Positions 25,897 through 35,507 of a stretch of DNA of 64,000 nucleotides are shown here, piece by piece; positions within the stretch are counted from its first letter, which is position 1, and every line of letters starts with the position of its first letter. The notes beneath the pieces were generated by a model. It did not search any database. It saw only the letters and a program-made list of their open reading frames with translations, and was not told where the DNA came from. A program made the translations under genes and the position numbers. This DNA comes from CAYPLH01 sp964411505 (GTDB lineage: Bacteria; Bacillota; Clostridia; CAYPLH01; DUMO01): the NCBI GenBank assembly GCA_964411505.1, contig CAYPLH010000009.1:1-64000 (forward strand). The letters run 5' to 3'.

Positions 25897-27126
25897 TTAT
25901 AGTAAGCTTGGAAGTAAGTCTTTTATGCTCACTGGTGTGCCTTCCTTTATGGATGTGTTTGCGGCTGCTCCAATAATTAATGACATAGCACCGTCTCTTG
26001 AACCAGCTGCGTACCCCAATGGATCAGGGTAACAATCTTTAAACAGTATGTTCTGCAAAACAGTATCTGAACCGCCATGGGCTCCTGACTTTTTAGGTAT
26101 CTTGATGCTTATCTCCTCACCTTTTCTGTTATAGATTCTAAGTTTATTTGCTGTAGCACCAGCAAAAGCATCATGGGTCTCATTAAGAAAGCTCTCGGCT
26201 TCAAGCCTTCCACCAGTTCCGTTTATTGACAGTTTAAAGCCTTCATAGGGCGAATGGGCAATTAGTGAATAGCTCATAATTGCATCTTTGGAATATTTGA
26301 CGTTTAACGTCATAGAGTCATATATATTGATTTCATCATCAAAAACACATCTGTCTCTGTAATAGCCGTCAACATCCTCACAATCCAAATATAGCTCCTT
26401 AAACTTATGAGTAGTAATGTCGAAATAAAACTCGCATGTGTCCTTGTGTTGACATGTTAAACAGCGTTCACTTCTTTGGGATCTTGTAGGACCATAAAAC
26501 CGTCTAGTTCCAAATGCATTAACAACAACAGGATCTTGCATAATAAACCAATTTATCATGTCAAAATGATGTGTCGCTTTGTGTACTAAAAGCCCTCCTG
26601 AATTTTCAATACGTCTATGCCATCTTCTGAAATAATCAGCACCATGTACAGTGTCTAACATCCATTCAAAGTGCACGTTCAAAACATCACCAATTATACC
26701 TTCATTCATTATTTCCTTAATTTTTGTGGAAAGCGGTGAGCATCTGGCATTAAAAGTCACTATCACTTTTTTCCCGCTTCTCTTTTCTGCTTCAAAAATA
26801 GCATTGCATTTTTTAGCATCTATTGTCATGGGCTTTTCAGTAATGACATCACACCCAGCTTCAAGACCTTTGATTATATATTCATGATGACAGCTGTCAA
26901 TTGTTGTTACGATTACGACATCAGGTTTTGCACTTTTAATCATCGTTTCAAAACTGTCATATACAGGGAAATCATCTCCTGCCTGCTTTTTCATAAGCTC
27001 TGCTCTTTTGTAATTTGGGTCAAATACACCTTTAATTTTAGCACAATCCCTAAAGTATTTCGACATAGGCAGGGCATACATATTAAACCCACGGCGACTA
27101 GCGCCTACAATAACATAATTTTTCAT
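25897..27126 (-). CDS. Gfo/Idh/MocA-family oxidoreductase
   Basis: This NAD(P)-dependent sugar dehydrogenase-like protein has 409 aa from the ATG 9 bases after GAGGAGG; the upstream GTG overlaps that site and is unlikely. The N-terminal Rossmann fold begins NYVIVGASRRGFN, followed by the EKP motif (VITEKPMT). The C-terminal domain has VHKATHHFDMINWF with the conserved HHFD. An insert with CLTCQHKDTC and two further Cys (near LDC and RDRC) may bind zinc or form disulfides; it is a feature of some family members. The gene sits between two glycosidases, suggesting oxidation or isomerisation of a released sugar. Confidence 0.88.
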   Translation of the reverse strand: MKNYVIVGASRRGFNMYALPMSKYFRDCAKIKGVFDPNYKRAELMKKQAGDDFPVYDSFETMIKSAKPDVVIVTTIDSCHHEYIIKGLEAGCDVITEKPMTIDAKKCNAIFEAEKRSGKKVIVTFNARCSPLSTKIKEIMNEGIIGDVLNVHFEWMLDTVHGADYFRRWHRRIENSGGLLVHKATHHFDMINWFIMQDPVVVNAFGTRRFYGPTRSQRSERCLTCQHKDTCEFYFDITTHKFKELYLDCEDVDGYYRDRCVFDDEINIYDSMTLNVKYSKDAIMSYSLIAHSPYEGFKLSINGTGGRLEAESFLNETHDAFAGATANKLRIYNRKGEEISIKIPKKSGAHGGSDTVLQNILFKDCYPDPLGYAAGSRDGAMSLIIGAAANTSIKEGTPVSIKDLLPSLL

Positions 27127-27200
27127 CAATAATGGCCTCCTCACAATTTGATGGTTTTTTTATACATTCAAATTCATTTCTAAGCTTAATTTCACTTGAA

Positions 27201-29579
27201 CTATACCATGTAATTCAACCTAAAACTTCCAGAAAAACGACCGGGCAGTAATATATTGATAATATTCTTATGAGCAGTGTCTATAGTAAAATTTTCACCT
27301 TTTTGCCATGCAAACCCCCAAGGGGCACGTATAATTAAGTGTAGCGGAAACTCCCACTGCCAGTCTATATGAAAATCAACACCTTTACTGTCAGGTATCC
27401 ATTTGGTCACTTCAGTTCCTCCCATAGAAAAATGACCATTTGAATAAACTAATGTTGGTTTATCTTTATATTCAGGAGTTACTTTAAAAAGTTTAGAAGA
27501 ATGAGACTTAATTATTCCTGTATCTATTGGATCTCCATATTTCAAATTTTCAATAATTGTTCCTGACCAAAATTCGGTCATGGTATAGCTTTCAAACTCT
27601 TTTGAGAACATTCCAGTCATATTCTCATCAAATTTAACACAAAAACGTTTTTGTTCATCAGTCCAGTTAATAAATGCGACTGTATGCCATTTCCCATGGC
27701 TCTCTTCTAAGGAATCAACTTTGGTATCAAATATTTCAGGCATTCTTTTTCCTAAAAACATGTCCCTCGCAATTGCAGATTTTCCTATTGAGGGAATCAC
27801 ATGCCTCAATAGTCCCAATCTGTCATTTTGAACTTCGTTCACTCTTTCAGTAAAACTTACAATTCCTCCTGAAAAATAGTTGTTTAATACAAATATAATA
27901 GCTTCATCATCTGTAAGCATACCAACGCTTAGCTCCAGATCCCTGAAAGACTTTTCATTTCTTCGTAGCATTAAAGCATCTGCATCATTAAACCAGAAAC
28001 TGTTCATATAGTACCTCAAGACATTTTGCTTGATTGTATCTGGTCCACTGTCAGGATCGGGATTTTCTAAACGGCTCCATTTACTGATCACATCTGAACC
28101 CGATCTTTGTGCATCTACTAGTCCGATTACTGTACCATATAATCCGCCGCATAGGCATATAAAGGCTTGCGAGCCTGCTCCTCTACGTACAGCTTCCACA
28201 CCTTTTCTGAAAATCTCCGCCCTAGTGCGCTTTTTGTCGTAGTAATCAGCTTCAGTACTTAGCACTGCTGCTCTTGTAAAATCCAGCTTGTGGTATAAAT
28301 AACCCCATTTTTTTGTGAGTCTTTGATATAGCTCTTCTAGCCAAGTCAAGACTTCTGGGTGACTAATATCAAGAACAAGATAATCAACCCCTACCATGTT
28401 GAAATAAATAAGTTCTCCATTCCGCTTTTTAAGTATCCAATGAGGATTTTTTTGCGCTATTCTGCTATTTACCGAAACAATAAATGGACTTGTCCATATC
28501 CCAGGGGTAAAGCCTGCCTTATCAATTTCCTCTGCAATAAATTTCATACCAGCTGGAAACTTTTCGTTTGCTTCCCAGTCTCCGTAGTTAGGCGACCAGC
28601 CATCATCTATCTGAAATACATCGGTAGGTATCTTTTTTTTCGAAAGTGCACTAATATTTTCTAAAATATCTTCCTGCGTGATGGTAGGTCCGTAATAATA
28701 CCAAGTACAGTACACCGACGGAGCTCTTAATTTGTCAGTTTTAGGAACTATTGCATTAGCTCTGTTCTTCAACAGGGTAAATTGTTGTATTGCAAAAAAA
28801 GGACAGGGATTGGCATCAAGCCTCAGCCATTCACTTACGATCTCTTCTCCTTTATTGAGTATAACACCATCTCCTGTACAATAGCTCTCAATGCTTTTAA
28901 ACTTTCCAGTGCCTATTTCTGTATCAACCTTGGTGCATACCAACTGAGATGATTCAGTTAAAAACCCAATAAGCAGACTAGAAGGTTTCTCGCTATTAAC
29001 CGCACTTATTACACTAAGCTCACAGCTTAGAATTTCTCCCGTATCATCCTCTTTTCTTCGTATGCCGGATTCGCTCAAACCTCTATGCGCATCTTTGTAT
29101 GCACCGTCATTTCTGCCAAATATAAAACAGGACGGCATATCATTTTTATACCTTCCCTGTCTCAAAAATGACCATTCATCTTGGCAGTCTCCAATTTTAA
29201 GATCTTCTTTCCCTTTTATTCCAAACAGCACAAAACGTTCAATACTGACAGGGACATCTGCGATATTAGATATTTTAAGCTGAATATGTATAAAATCCGG
29301 GTTTTCATTATCATATAATATTTTCCTTGTTACTCTAATATTCTCATTTTCAAAAGTATCGATCATTCCGCAACAATTGTAATCATTTATATATTGTCCT
29401 GTGAGCTTTGTTTGAAATTTATGAACATAGTCTCCGAGGCGGAACCTTTTAACATCATTTTCACCGCTTACTCTATATTCAATATCCGAATACATGTTGA
29501 CATGCATTCCCGATCCTTTCCATTCAATACCATCTAGTCTTTGTCCAATATTAAGTGTCCAATTAATTGCTTTTGTCAT
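27201..29579 (-). CDS. GH36-like alpha-galactosidase (clan GH-D)
   Basis: This 792-aa protein lacks a signal peptide. An N-terminal beta-sandwich of about 270 residues is followed by a TIM barrel: TDVFQIDDGWSPNYGDWEANEKFP, then GIWTSPFIV, then the nucleophile region YHKLDFTRAAVL (Asp of KLDF, about residue 415), and later DAQRSGSDVISKW with the probable acid/base Asp. A C-terminal beta-domain completes it. alpha-Galactosidase is the default family activity, but alpha-N-acetylgalactosaminidase is possible given the GH20 neighbour. The start follows AAGGGGATC. Confidence 0.85.
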   Translation of the reverse strand: MTKAINWTLNIGQRLDGIEWKGSGMHVNMYSDIEYRVSGENDVKRFRLGDYVHKFQTKLTGQYINDYNCCGMIDTFENENIRVTRKILYDNENPDFIHIQLKISNIADVPVSIERFVLFGIKGKEDLKIGDCQDEWSFLRQGRYKNDMPSCFIFGRNDGAYKDAHRGLSESGIRRKEDDTGEILSCELSVISAVNSEKPSSLLIGFLTESSQLVCTKVDTEIGTGKFKSIESYCTGDGVILNKGEEIVSEWLRLDANPCPFFAIQQFTLLKNRANAIVPKTDKLRAPSVYCTWYYYGPTITQEDILENISALSKKKIPTDVFQIDDGWSPNYGDWEANEKFPAGMKFIAEEIDKAGFTPGIWTSPFIVSVNSRIAQKNPHWILKKRNGELIYFNMVGVDYLVLDISHPEVLTWLEELYQRLTKKWGYLYHKLDFTRAAVLSTEADYYDKKRTRAEIFRKGVEAVRRGAGSQAFICLCGGLYGTVIGLVDAQRSGSDVISKWSRLENPDPDSGPDTIKQNVLRYYMNSFWFNDADALMLRRNEKSFRDLELSVGMLTDDEAIIFVLNNYFSGGIVSFTERVNEVQNDRLGLLRHVIPSIGKSAIARDMFLGKRMPEIFDTKVDSLEESHGKWHTVAFINWTDEQKRFCVKFDENMTGMFSKEFESYTMTEFWSGTIIENLKYGDPIDTGIIKSHSSKLFKVTPEYKDKPTLVYSNGHFSMGGTEVTKWIPDSKGVDFHIDWQWEFPLHLIIRAPWGFAWQKGENFTIDTAHKNIINILLPGRFSGSFRLNYMV

Positions 29580-29761
29580 TTGTTTTTGATCCCCTTTATG
29601 CGTATTCTCTTAAGTCTATCAATAAAACCCACACGTAACCATACTATCAACGCAATGGATAAATATCAATGAACTAAAACCATAACCAATTGACTGTTTC
29701 TAAAATATTATGTTGCCTAAATGCTGCAAAGCTGCGAACAAATATCCCCAAAGAGTCATAT

Positions 29762-29803
29762 GCCTCACGTAAAGTGCCATAAATGGCTCATCTTACGTGA
29801 GGC
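29762..29803. promoter_or_regulatory. Long nested hairpin between transporter and glycosidase genes
   Basis: Outer arms GCCTCACGTAA and TTACGTGAGGC (29762-29772 and 29793-29803) enclose an inner inverted repeat GCCAT..ATGGC. There is no T-tract on the minus strand. It lies 65 bases after the solute-binding gene stop and 180 bases before the GH36 start, so it may stabilise the transporter mRNA end or bind a regulator. The remaining 288-base gap holds nothing else I recognise. Confidence 0.55.
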
Positions 29804-29867
29804 CTATGCAATAAATCTAATCTTTTACATTTCTTACTCTTTTAGAACACAATCTTCATGTCTAAAA

Positions 29868-31535
29868 CTACTTCAACATTTCCTGAGCTCTATCATAGTA
29901 ATTCTGGTAATCATTAACAAACTTCTCAACATCAAGTTTTCTGCAATTTTCTAGGTGCGTCTCCCAACGACTTCTATCAATTCCTTTTATAACTGACTCT
30001 GCAACAAAGTTAGTTATATAGTTTTTGATTTCAGTAGACATTGTTGCCCTATCCTGTGTAACCTCTAGCTCATCCTGCCCTAACGGTATAAGATCCTTTT
30101 TAAGATAAGGCTTGTAGCTTTCACCTTTTTCAAGATACTTTTTATCTCTTGGTTCTGTTATACTGAACATGTTGTAATCATCTTCATCCCAGATCCAAAA
30201 ACCAGACATACCTGTTGACCTTGAATTTCTTAGCTCAGAATAAGTGCTAAAGCCTTCAGGGAAAGAAGAGGTAATCTTAGCTATTTTACCATCATCCAGT
30301 TTTTCCCATGCCTCATTTTCTACTCCCCATGACCACAACAATCTATTCTCAAAAGTAGAGTTTGCATAGTCCCAAAGTCTTAATAGAGCTTCTGGGTATT
30401 TGCAAGCTGTGGTTATTTTAAACACACTGTAAGTGAAATCTCCTGAAATTTTAGTAGGCATGATTGTATGGTTACCGTTTTTGTCTTTCATAGGCAGTAT
30501 ATTTATATACTGATCAGAGTATTCTGTCCCAACTACTGTATCTTCATAACCTCCGTAAGTGAAAAAACCAATGAGACCTTTATTACCTTTGGCTTTATAG
30601 TCCTGATTTTTCTGCACAAAACTATCCCTATCCATTAGTCCTTCACTAAAAAGTTTGCTCATATATTCTAAGAAATCATAAAAACGCTCATCGGTAGGTA
30701 CAAATAACACTTTTCCGTTCTCCGCCATTACATAATCACTGGTCCCGGTGAAAGGATTTCCTATTCCATCATTGACAAGCCCAAAATTCCATATCATTGT
30801 ATTTATAGAAGATGGGCTATCTGTATTGGCTGTATTTTCATTCTGAAAGCAGCTGTAAGGTATTTCATCCTGTTCGTTATTTTTATTTGGGTCTTTTTCT
30901 TTGAATGCTTTAAGCACATTATAAAGTTCCTCTGTAGTCTCGGGTATATCTAAAGAAAGATTATCCAACCAAACCTTATTAATTGCATAGCCTACAGGAG
31001 CATTATTACCTGTTATGTGTACAAGCGGCAGGCTATAGAGATTTCCATCTGGCAAAGTTGAAGCAAATTTGATCTCAGGATGTTTATTGAAGTACTCTTG
31101 TGCATAAGGTGCATAATCACCCAACAAATTATTAAGAGGCAGAAATGAATCTGCATACAAAGGAAGGTTCGCTCCTCCAATAATTGCATCAGGCAGATCT
31201 TTAGAAGCAAGAGTGACACCTAGCATTTCATTCCAGGCGCTTCCCTGAATCTCAGTCCATTCGAATTTTATACCTGTTTCCTCTTCGGCTTTAATGATAC
31301 ATGGTTTCTCAGCCCAAGTAATCTTGTCATTACGGTGTTTTGAAACCATCATTTTCAAAGTAATAGGTTCATTCACGATGGGCAGTCCTGTTTTGTTAAC
31401 TACAGGTTTAGAGTCTTTAGTAGTCTCTGTATTGCCCTTATCAGGGTCTTTGCCTGCAACACAACCTGATATCATTGAGATTGTAAACACTACTAAAACT
31501 AAGATGCATAATGATTTGCTTAATTTTTTACTCAT
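29868..31535 (-). CDS. Extracellular sugar-binding lipoprotein (LplA type), first transporter
   Basis: This 555-aa protein has signal peptide SKSLCILVLVVFTISMISGC with lipobox SGC, a short polar linker and the large family 1 binding-protein fold (ITLKMMVSKHRNDKITWAE; LPDAIIGGANLPLYADSFLP). It is about 30 percent or less like the other solute-binding protein by eye, so the two transporters probably bring in different ligands. AAAAAAGGAGGACG precedes the start. It ends the two-component/transporter unit. Confidence 0.9.
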   Translation of the reverse strand: MSKKLSKSLCILVLVVFTISMISGCVAGKDPDKGNTETTKDSKPVVNKTGLPIVNEPITLKMMVSKHRNDKITWAEKPCIIKAEEETGIKFEWTEIQGSAWNEMLGVTLASKDLPDAIIGGANLPLYADSFLPLNNLLGDYAPYAQEYFNKHPEIKFASTLPDGNLYSLPLVHITGNNAPVGYAINKVWLDNLSLDIPETTEELYNVLKAFKEKDPNKNNEQDEIPYSCFQNENTANTDSPSSINTMIWNFGLVNDGIGNPFTGTSDYVMAENGKVLFVPTDERFYDFLEYMSKLFSEGLMDRDSFVQKNQDYKAKGNKGLIGFFTYGGYEDTVVGTEYSDQYINILPMKDKNGNHTIMPTKISGDFTYSVFKITTACKYPEALLRLWDYANSTFENRLLWSWGVENEAWEKLDDGKIAKITSSFPEGFSTYSELRNSRSTGMSGFWIWDEDDYNMFSITEPRDKKYLEKGESYKPYLKKDLIPLGQDELEVTQDRATMSTEIKNYITNFVAESVIKGIDRSRWETHLENCRKLDVEKFVNDYQNYYDRAQEMLK

Positions 31536-31601
31536 AATCGTCCTCCTTTTTTAGTTTAAACCTTTTCAACTGCTTTATACTGCCAAATTAATGTACGTTG
31601 A

Positions 31602-32501
31602 TCACCCTTTAATAGATCCTATCATCACACCCTTTACAAAGTATTTTTGAAGTAATGGATAAGCAATTATTACAGGCAAGGTTGATACAATAATAACGCC
31701 ATACTTTATCGCCTGTGCAATTCTTTCTCGTTCAATCAAAGACTCCATTTCTGACGAGTCCATATTTGTCACAAGTGACTGTCCTTGTATCAAAAGTTCT
31801 CTTAAAATCAACTGTAATGGGTGCAGCTCTTTTTTTGTAATATAGATTAGTGCGTTAAAATAAGAATTCCAATGTCCTACTGCATAAAACAGTGATATTA
31901 CTGCTACTATTGCTTTCGAAAGAGGAATTGCTATACTTATAAAAAACCTTAAATTGCCGCACCCATCTATAAATGCAGCCTCTCTCATTTCTTCGGGTAA
32001 AGTACTTTGAAAAAATGTCCTTGTTATTATTATATTGTAAACCCACACACTTCCTAAAATAATAAGGACTAATGGATTGTTTACAAGATTCAAGCTACTT
32101 ACTACCATGTAGGTTGGTATAAGACCACCATTAAAAAACATAGTAAACACCATTATCTTCATAATAACATTGCGTCCTATAAGGTCTTTTCTTGAAAGTG
32201 CATAGCCTGCTAACAATGTAACCGTCACACCAAAGAGCGTACCAACCACTGTATAAAAAATAGTGTTTCTGTAACCAAGCCATATTTTTTGCTCTTCAAA
32301 AATATACTTATACCCTACAAAATTAATACCTTTTGGTAATAGGATTACATCTCCTAAAAGCACAGCGTTAGGATCGCTTATTGATGCAATTACAATGAAG
32401 TATAAAGGGTATAAAGTAACAATTAAAGCAATAATCGCGATTATTGCAACAATTATATCGAAAAAAGTATCTTCCTTACCTTTACCTGTTCTTAGGCTCA
32501 T
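31602..32501 (-). CDS. Carbohydrate ABC transporter permease (LplC type)
   Basis: This permease is 299 aa from the ATG preceded by AAGGGGG; a longer in-frame start would overlap the upstream permease and lacks a site. It has six membrane helices, an EAA loop (MREAAFIDGCGNLRFFISIAIPLSKAIVAV) and the C-terminus LQKYFVKGVMIGSIKG nearly identical to that of the permease at 17738. The pair are paralogous modules. Confidence 0.9.
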   Translation of the reverse strand: MSLRTGKGKEDTFFDIIVAIIAIIALIVTLYPLYFIVIASISDPNAVLLGDVILLPKGINFVGYKYIFEEQKIWLGYRNTIFYTVVGTLFGVTVTLLAGYALSRKDLIGRNVIMKIMVFTMFFNGGLIPTYMVVSSLNLVNNPLVLIILGSVWVYNIIITRTFFQSTLPEEMREAAFIDGCGNLRFFISIAIPLSKAIVAVISLFYAVGHWNSYFNALIYITKKELHPLQLILRELLIQGQSLVTNMDSSEMESLIERERIAQAIKYGVIIVSTLPVIIAYPLLQKYFVKGVMIGSIKG

Positions 32502-32514
32502 TACATTACCCCCT

Positions 32515-33474
32515 TTACCACAATCCACTGTCTGCAACTTTATTTGAAATCTTATTGACAATTAAAAGCACTGAAAAATTTATCACATTATTGAAAAGCC
32601 CAATGGCTGCCGCATAACTGTACTGTACTCCCATGATACCTACTTTGTATACATAGGTACTTATAACCTCAGATCTTGAAAGGTTTGATGCAGTCTGCAT
32701 CAAAAAAGTTTTCTCAAACCCTACATTCATTATACGACCTGCGTTCAGTATTAATATGATGACTGCAGTTGGCAAAATGGAAGGAATATCAATATACCAA
32801 ATGCGCTGAAATTTATTTGCTCCGTCCACTATTGAAGCTTCATGCAGCTCTGGACTTACACTTGCTAGCGTGGCTATATATATAATGGATGACCAGCCTG
32901 TGCTTTGCCATATTCCAGACCATACATACATGTGCCTAAACATCTTAGGATCCCCTAGAAAATCTATTGTCTCTTTACCTAGGGATCTTATGACTACATT
33001 AACAATTCCTGTTGTAGGTAAGAAAAACACAAACATCATGCCAACCATAACAACCATAGATATGAAATATGGTGCATAGGTAACCGTTTGAGTTATCTTT
33101 TTAAGCTTATGAAAAGGTGTATAATTGAGCACCAAAGCAAGAAAAATAGGGAAGGGGAATGATACTATCAAATGATAAATACTTAAAAACAATGTATTTT
33201 TTAAAAGAGTCCAGAAATGATAGGAGTTAAAAAATTTGTTAAAATGTTTAAATCCGACCCAATCACTTCCTAAATACCCTTTAGCCGGTGTAAAGTTTTT
33301 AAAAGCTATCTGGAGACCATACATAGGCGCGTATTCAAAGATTAAAATATATATTAAGGCAGGTAGAAGAAAAAGATACAGTGTTCTGTTCTTTGCTATC
33401 CGCTTTAGCAGGCATTTATATGACTTGATATCTTTCGATATAAATTTGTTCAATCTAAAAATAGCCTCTCGCAC
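32515..33474 (-). CDS. Carbohydrate ABC transporter permease (LplB type)
   Basis: This 319-aa permease probably starts at GTG 33474, with GAGGGTG about 8 bases upstream. It has LFLLPALIYILIFEYAPMYGLQIAF near the N-terminus and the EAA-type loop HEASIVDGANKFQRIWYIDIPSILPTAVI. It begins the transporter trio after a 161-base gap behind the histidine kinase; an AT-rich stretch there could hold a separate promoter. Confidence 0.88.
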   Translation of the reverse strand: MREAIFRLNKFISKDIKSYKCLLKRIAKNRTLYLFLLPALIYILIFEYAPMYGLQIAFKNFTPAKGYLGSDWVGFKHFNKFFNSYHFWTLLKNTLFLSIYHLIVSFPFPIFLALVLNYTPFHKLKKITQTVTYAPYFISMVVMVGMMFVFFLPTTGIVNVVIRSLGKETIDFLGDPKMFRHMYVWSGIWQSTGWSSIIYIATLASVSPELHEASIVDGANKFQRIWYIDIPSILPTAVIILILNAGRIMNVGFEKTFLMQTASNLSRSEVISTYVYKVGIMGVQYSYAAAIGLFNNVINFSVLLIVNKISNKVADSGLW

Positions 33475-33635
33475 CCAATATCACCCTCTAATTAAAATTG
33501 TCCTCCACATAGCGAAACAAAAGAAAATCTTTGCAAGTTTTATTATAAATAAATTATATAATCAAGTTAAATAAATGAACATGGACAGGTTTAAGACTTT
33601 TTTGTAATAAACTAAGATTTGGTGCTGCTCATAAG

Positions 33636-35507
33636 CTAGAGTGTGTGTATTCGAGATTTTGCTTCATTCATTGTTAATATGGGAAGTTTTACTTTAACAA
33701 GGGTTCCTTCATTCTTGCTGCTGAACACATCAATCCCATACTCTTCCCCTAACATCAGTTTGATTCTGAGTTGTATGTTTGCAAGCCCGATTCTTTTCCT
33801 TTTTGCACTTTCTGCCTCCAATTCGCTCATGTCAGATAATATTCTCTTTGTATATTCAAGATTTGACCTTGTAAATCCGGGACCATTATCCCAAATTTCA
33901 ATTAACATATGATCATTATAAATATTGCCAGCTATTCTGAGATTACCTCCCTCATATCTCTTTTCGATCCCATGGTATATTGCGTTTTCCACTATTGGCT
34001 GAAGTATCATTTTTATAGTGATATTTTTGTTCATTTCAGGAGGAAGATCAATATACCACTGTAACCTTCCCGAAAGTCTCAAATCTATTATTTTAAGATA
34101 CTGCTCTGCAATCTTTACTTCGTCCTCCACTTTAACATAATTTCCCTCTTTAATTGAATACTTAAAAATTTCCGCCATGGCCAAGGCCGCTTCTTCAACC
34201 TCAGGTATATCTTTTGATACTGCAATACCACTGATACACTGGAGAGTATTAAACAAAAAGTGAGGATTAACCTGACTTTGCAGCGCATAAAGCTCTGTTT
34301 GCTTCTTGTTAAGTTCAGTTTCATAAAGAGTTTGCTGAGTTTTGTAAATCTTTCTTGACATATTTTCTATGCTGTCCAATGTGTTATTGATATGTTCTGC
34401 TATAGTTCCAATTTCGTTTTTGTACGGGACATTAATACGTGTGTATAAATTACTTTTACCTGCACGGTTAATCTCAGAAAGCAGCTTTGCAATCGGTTTT
34501 CCAATATTCTTGCCAAAGGCAACACCGTTAGCTATAAAAAGAAGAATTGTCATAATTCCCATCATCATTGCAATATCTATCAAAAAATTGTATTCTTTTA
34601 AAACCTCTACTGACTTTACAGCTCCTATAATTTCTAATCCTGTAGCGCCTATTTTTCTTCGTGTAACAACCTTGCCCTGTTTATACGCATCTAGTACCTT
34701 TTCCTCAGAAAATTTCTCATCTTCATTAATTTGTGTGCTAGACTCAAGTATCTCTCCTTCCTCATCTATTATATATAATTCACCTATATCAGGATTAATA
34801 CCTTCTTTTGTCACTCTTGCTAAAAATCGAGGTTCCAGATAAATAATTGTATAGCCTAAGCTTTCCCCCAACCTTGAGTCTGGATTTACATACTGCACAG
34901 GCATTGCATAGATCAAAAAGCTCTGAGCATTAAACTCATTTTTATTTAAATATAGTAGCCTTTTTTCTCCCTTATACTCTTCGAACTTTCTAAGTATAGA
35001 GTCAATCATTTCACTCATATTTTTAGTTATTCCAACATGTGTATATAAAGATTTGCCAAACCTATCTACTAGGGACACATCAACTATTTCTGTATTTATG
35101 GTGATGACAGTTCTCATCATATCATCTAGCATACTTTTCGAATCATACATTACAAATGGATCATCGGTAGACATATAGAGCTGAACAGCACTACTGTACG
35201 AAAAATATGTTGCAGCGTTGCGCACTTTATCAAATTGCATGCTAAGTGTGTCTTCAATTTGTGATACTATATTATCTGTATATAATTTTGTTTTATCTTT
35301 GGTTGCTGTTGAAAAACTCATATAATACCAGGTTTGGACAATAATCAACAATATCACCGCAACCAATGTGAGCCGAAAAAACTGATACTTTATTGAAGTA
35401 CCAAAAAATATCCTTCTGCTAGTTCCATTTTTTTCAAACTTGCAAAAGCTAATCCGAGATTTCCAATTAGACCTTATTTTTTCTATATTCTGTTGGAGTG
35501 CTTCCAT
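33636..35507 (-). CDS. Sensor histidine kinase (YesM-like)
   Basis: The product is about 623 aa from the ATG at 35507; the start is uncertain because no clear ribosome site is visible and the frame stays open further upstream. It has a membrane helix (LTLVAVILLIIVQTWYYM), a large extracellular sensor domain, a second helix, a HAMP linker, then the HPK7-type kinase core. The phosphoacceptor region is NPHFLFNTLQ, and the ATP site includes QPIVENAIYHGIEKR and EIWDNGPGF. It overlaps the response regulator gene by about 41 bases, indicating coupled translation. It probably phosphorylates the AraC-type regulator encoded upstream. Confidence 0.9.
   Translation of the reverse strand: MEALQQNIEKIRSNWKSRISFCKFEKNGTSRRIFFGTSIKYQFFRLTLVAVILLIIVQTWYYMSFSTATKDKTKLYTDNIVSQIEDTLSMQFDKVRNAATYFSYSSAVQLYMSTDDPFVMYDSKSMLDDMMRTVITINTEIVDVSLVDRFGKSLYTHVGITKNMSEMIDSILRKFEEYKGEKRLLYLNKNEFNAQSFLIYAMPVQYVNPDSRLGESLGYTIIYLEPRFLARVTKEGINPDIGELYIIDEEGEILESSTQINEDEKFSEEKVLDAYKQGKVVTRRKIGATGLEIIGAVKSVEVLKEYNFLIDIAMMMGIMTILLFIANGVAFGKNIGKPIAKLLSEINRAGKSNLYTRINVPYKNEIGTIAEHINNTLDSIENMSRKIYKTQQTLYETELNKKQTELYALQSQVNPHFLFNTLQCISGIAVSKDIPEVEEAALAMAEIFKYSIKEGNYVKVEDEVKIAEQYLKIIDLRLSGRLQWYIDLPPEMNKNITIKMILQPIVENAIYHGIEKRYEGGNLRIAGNIYNDHMLIEIWDNGPGFTRSNLEYTKRILSDMSELEAESAKRKRIGLANIQLRIKLMLGEEYGIDVFSSKNEGTLVKVKLPILTMNEAKSRIHTL

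Noticed and set aside
33475..33635. A promoter ahead of the LplB-type permease
   Set aside because: TATAAT-like runs are present, but no -35 with 16-18-base spacing is convincing.
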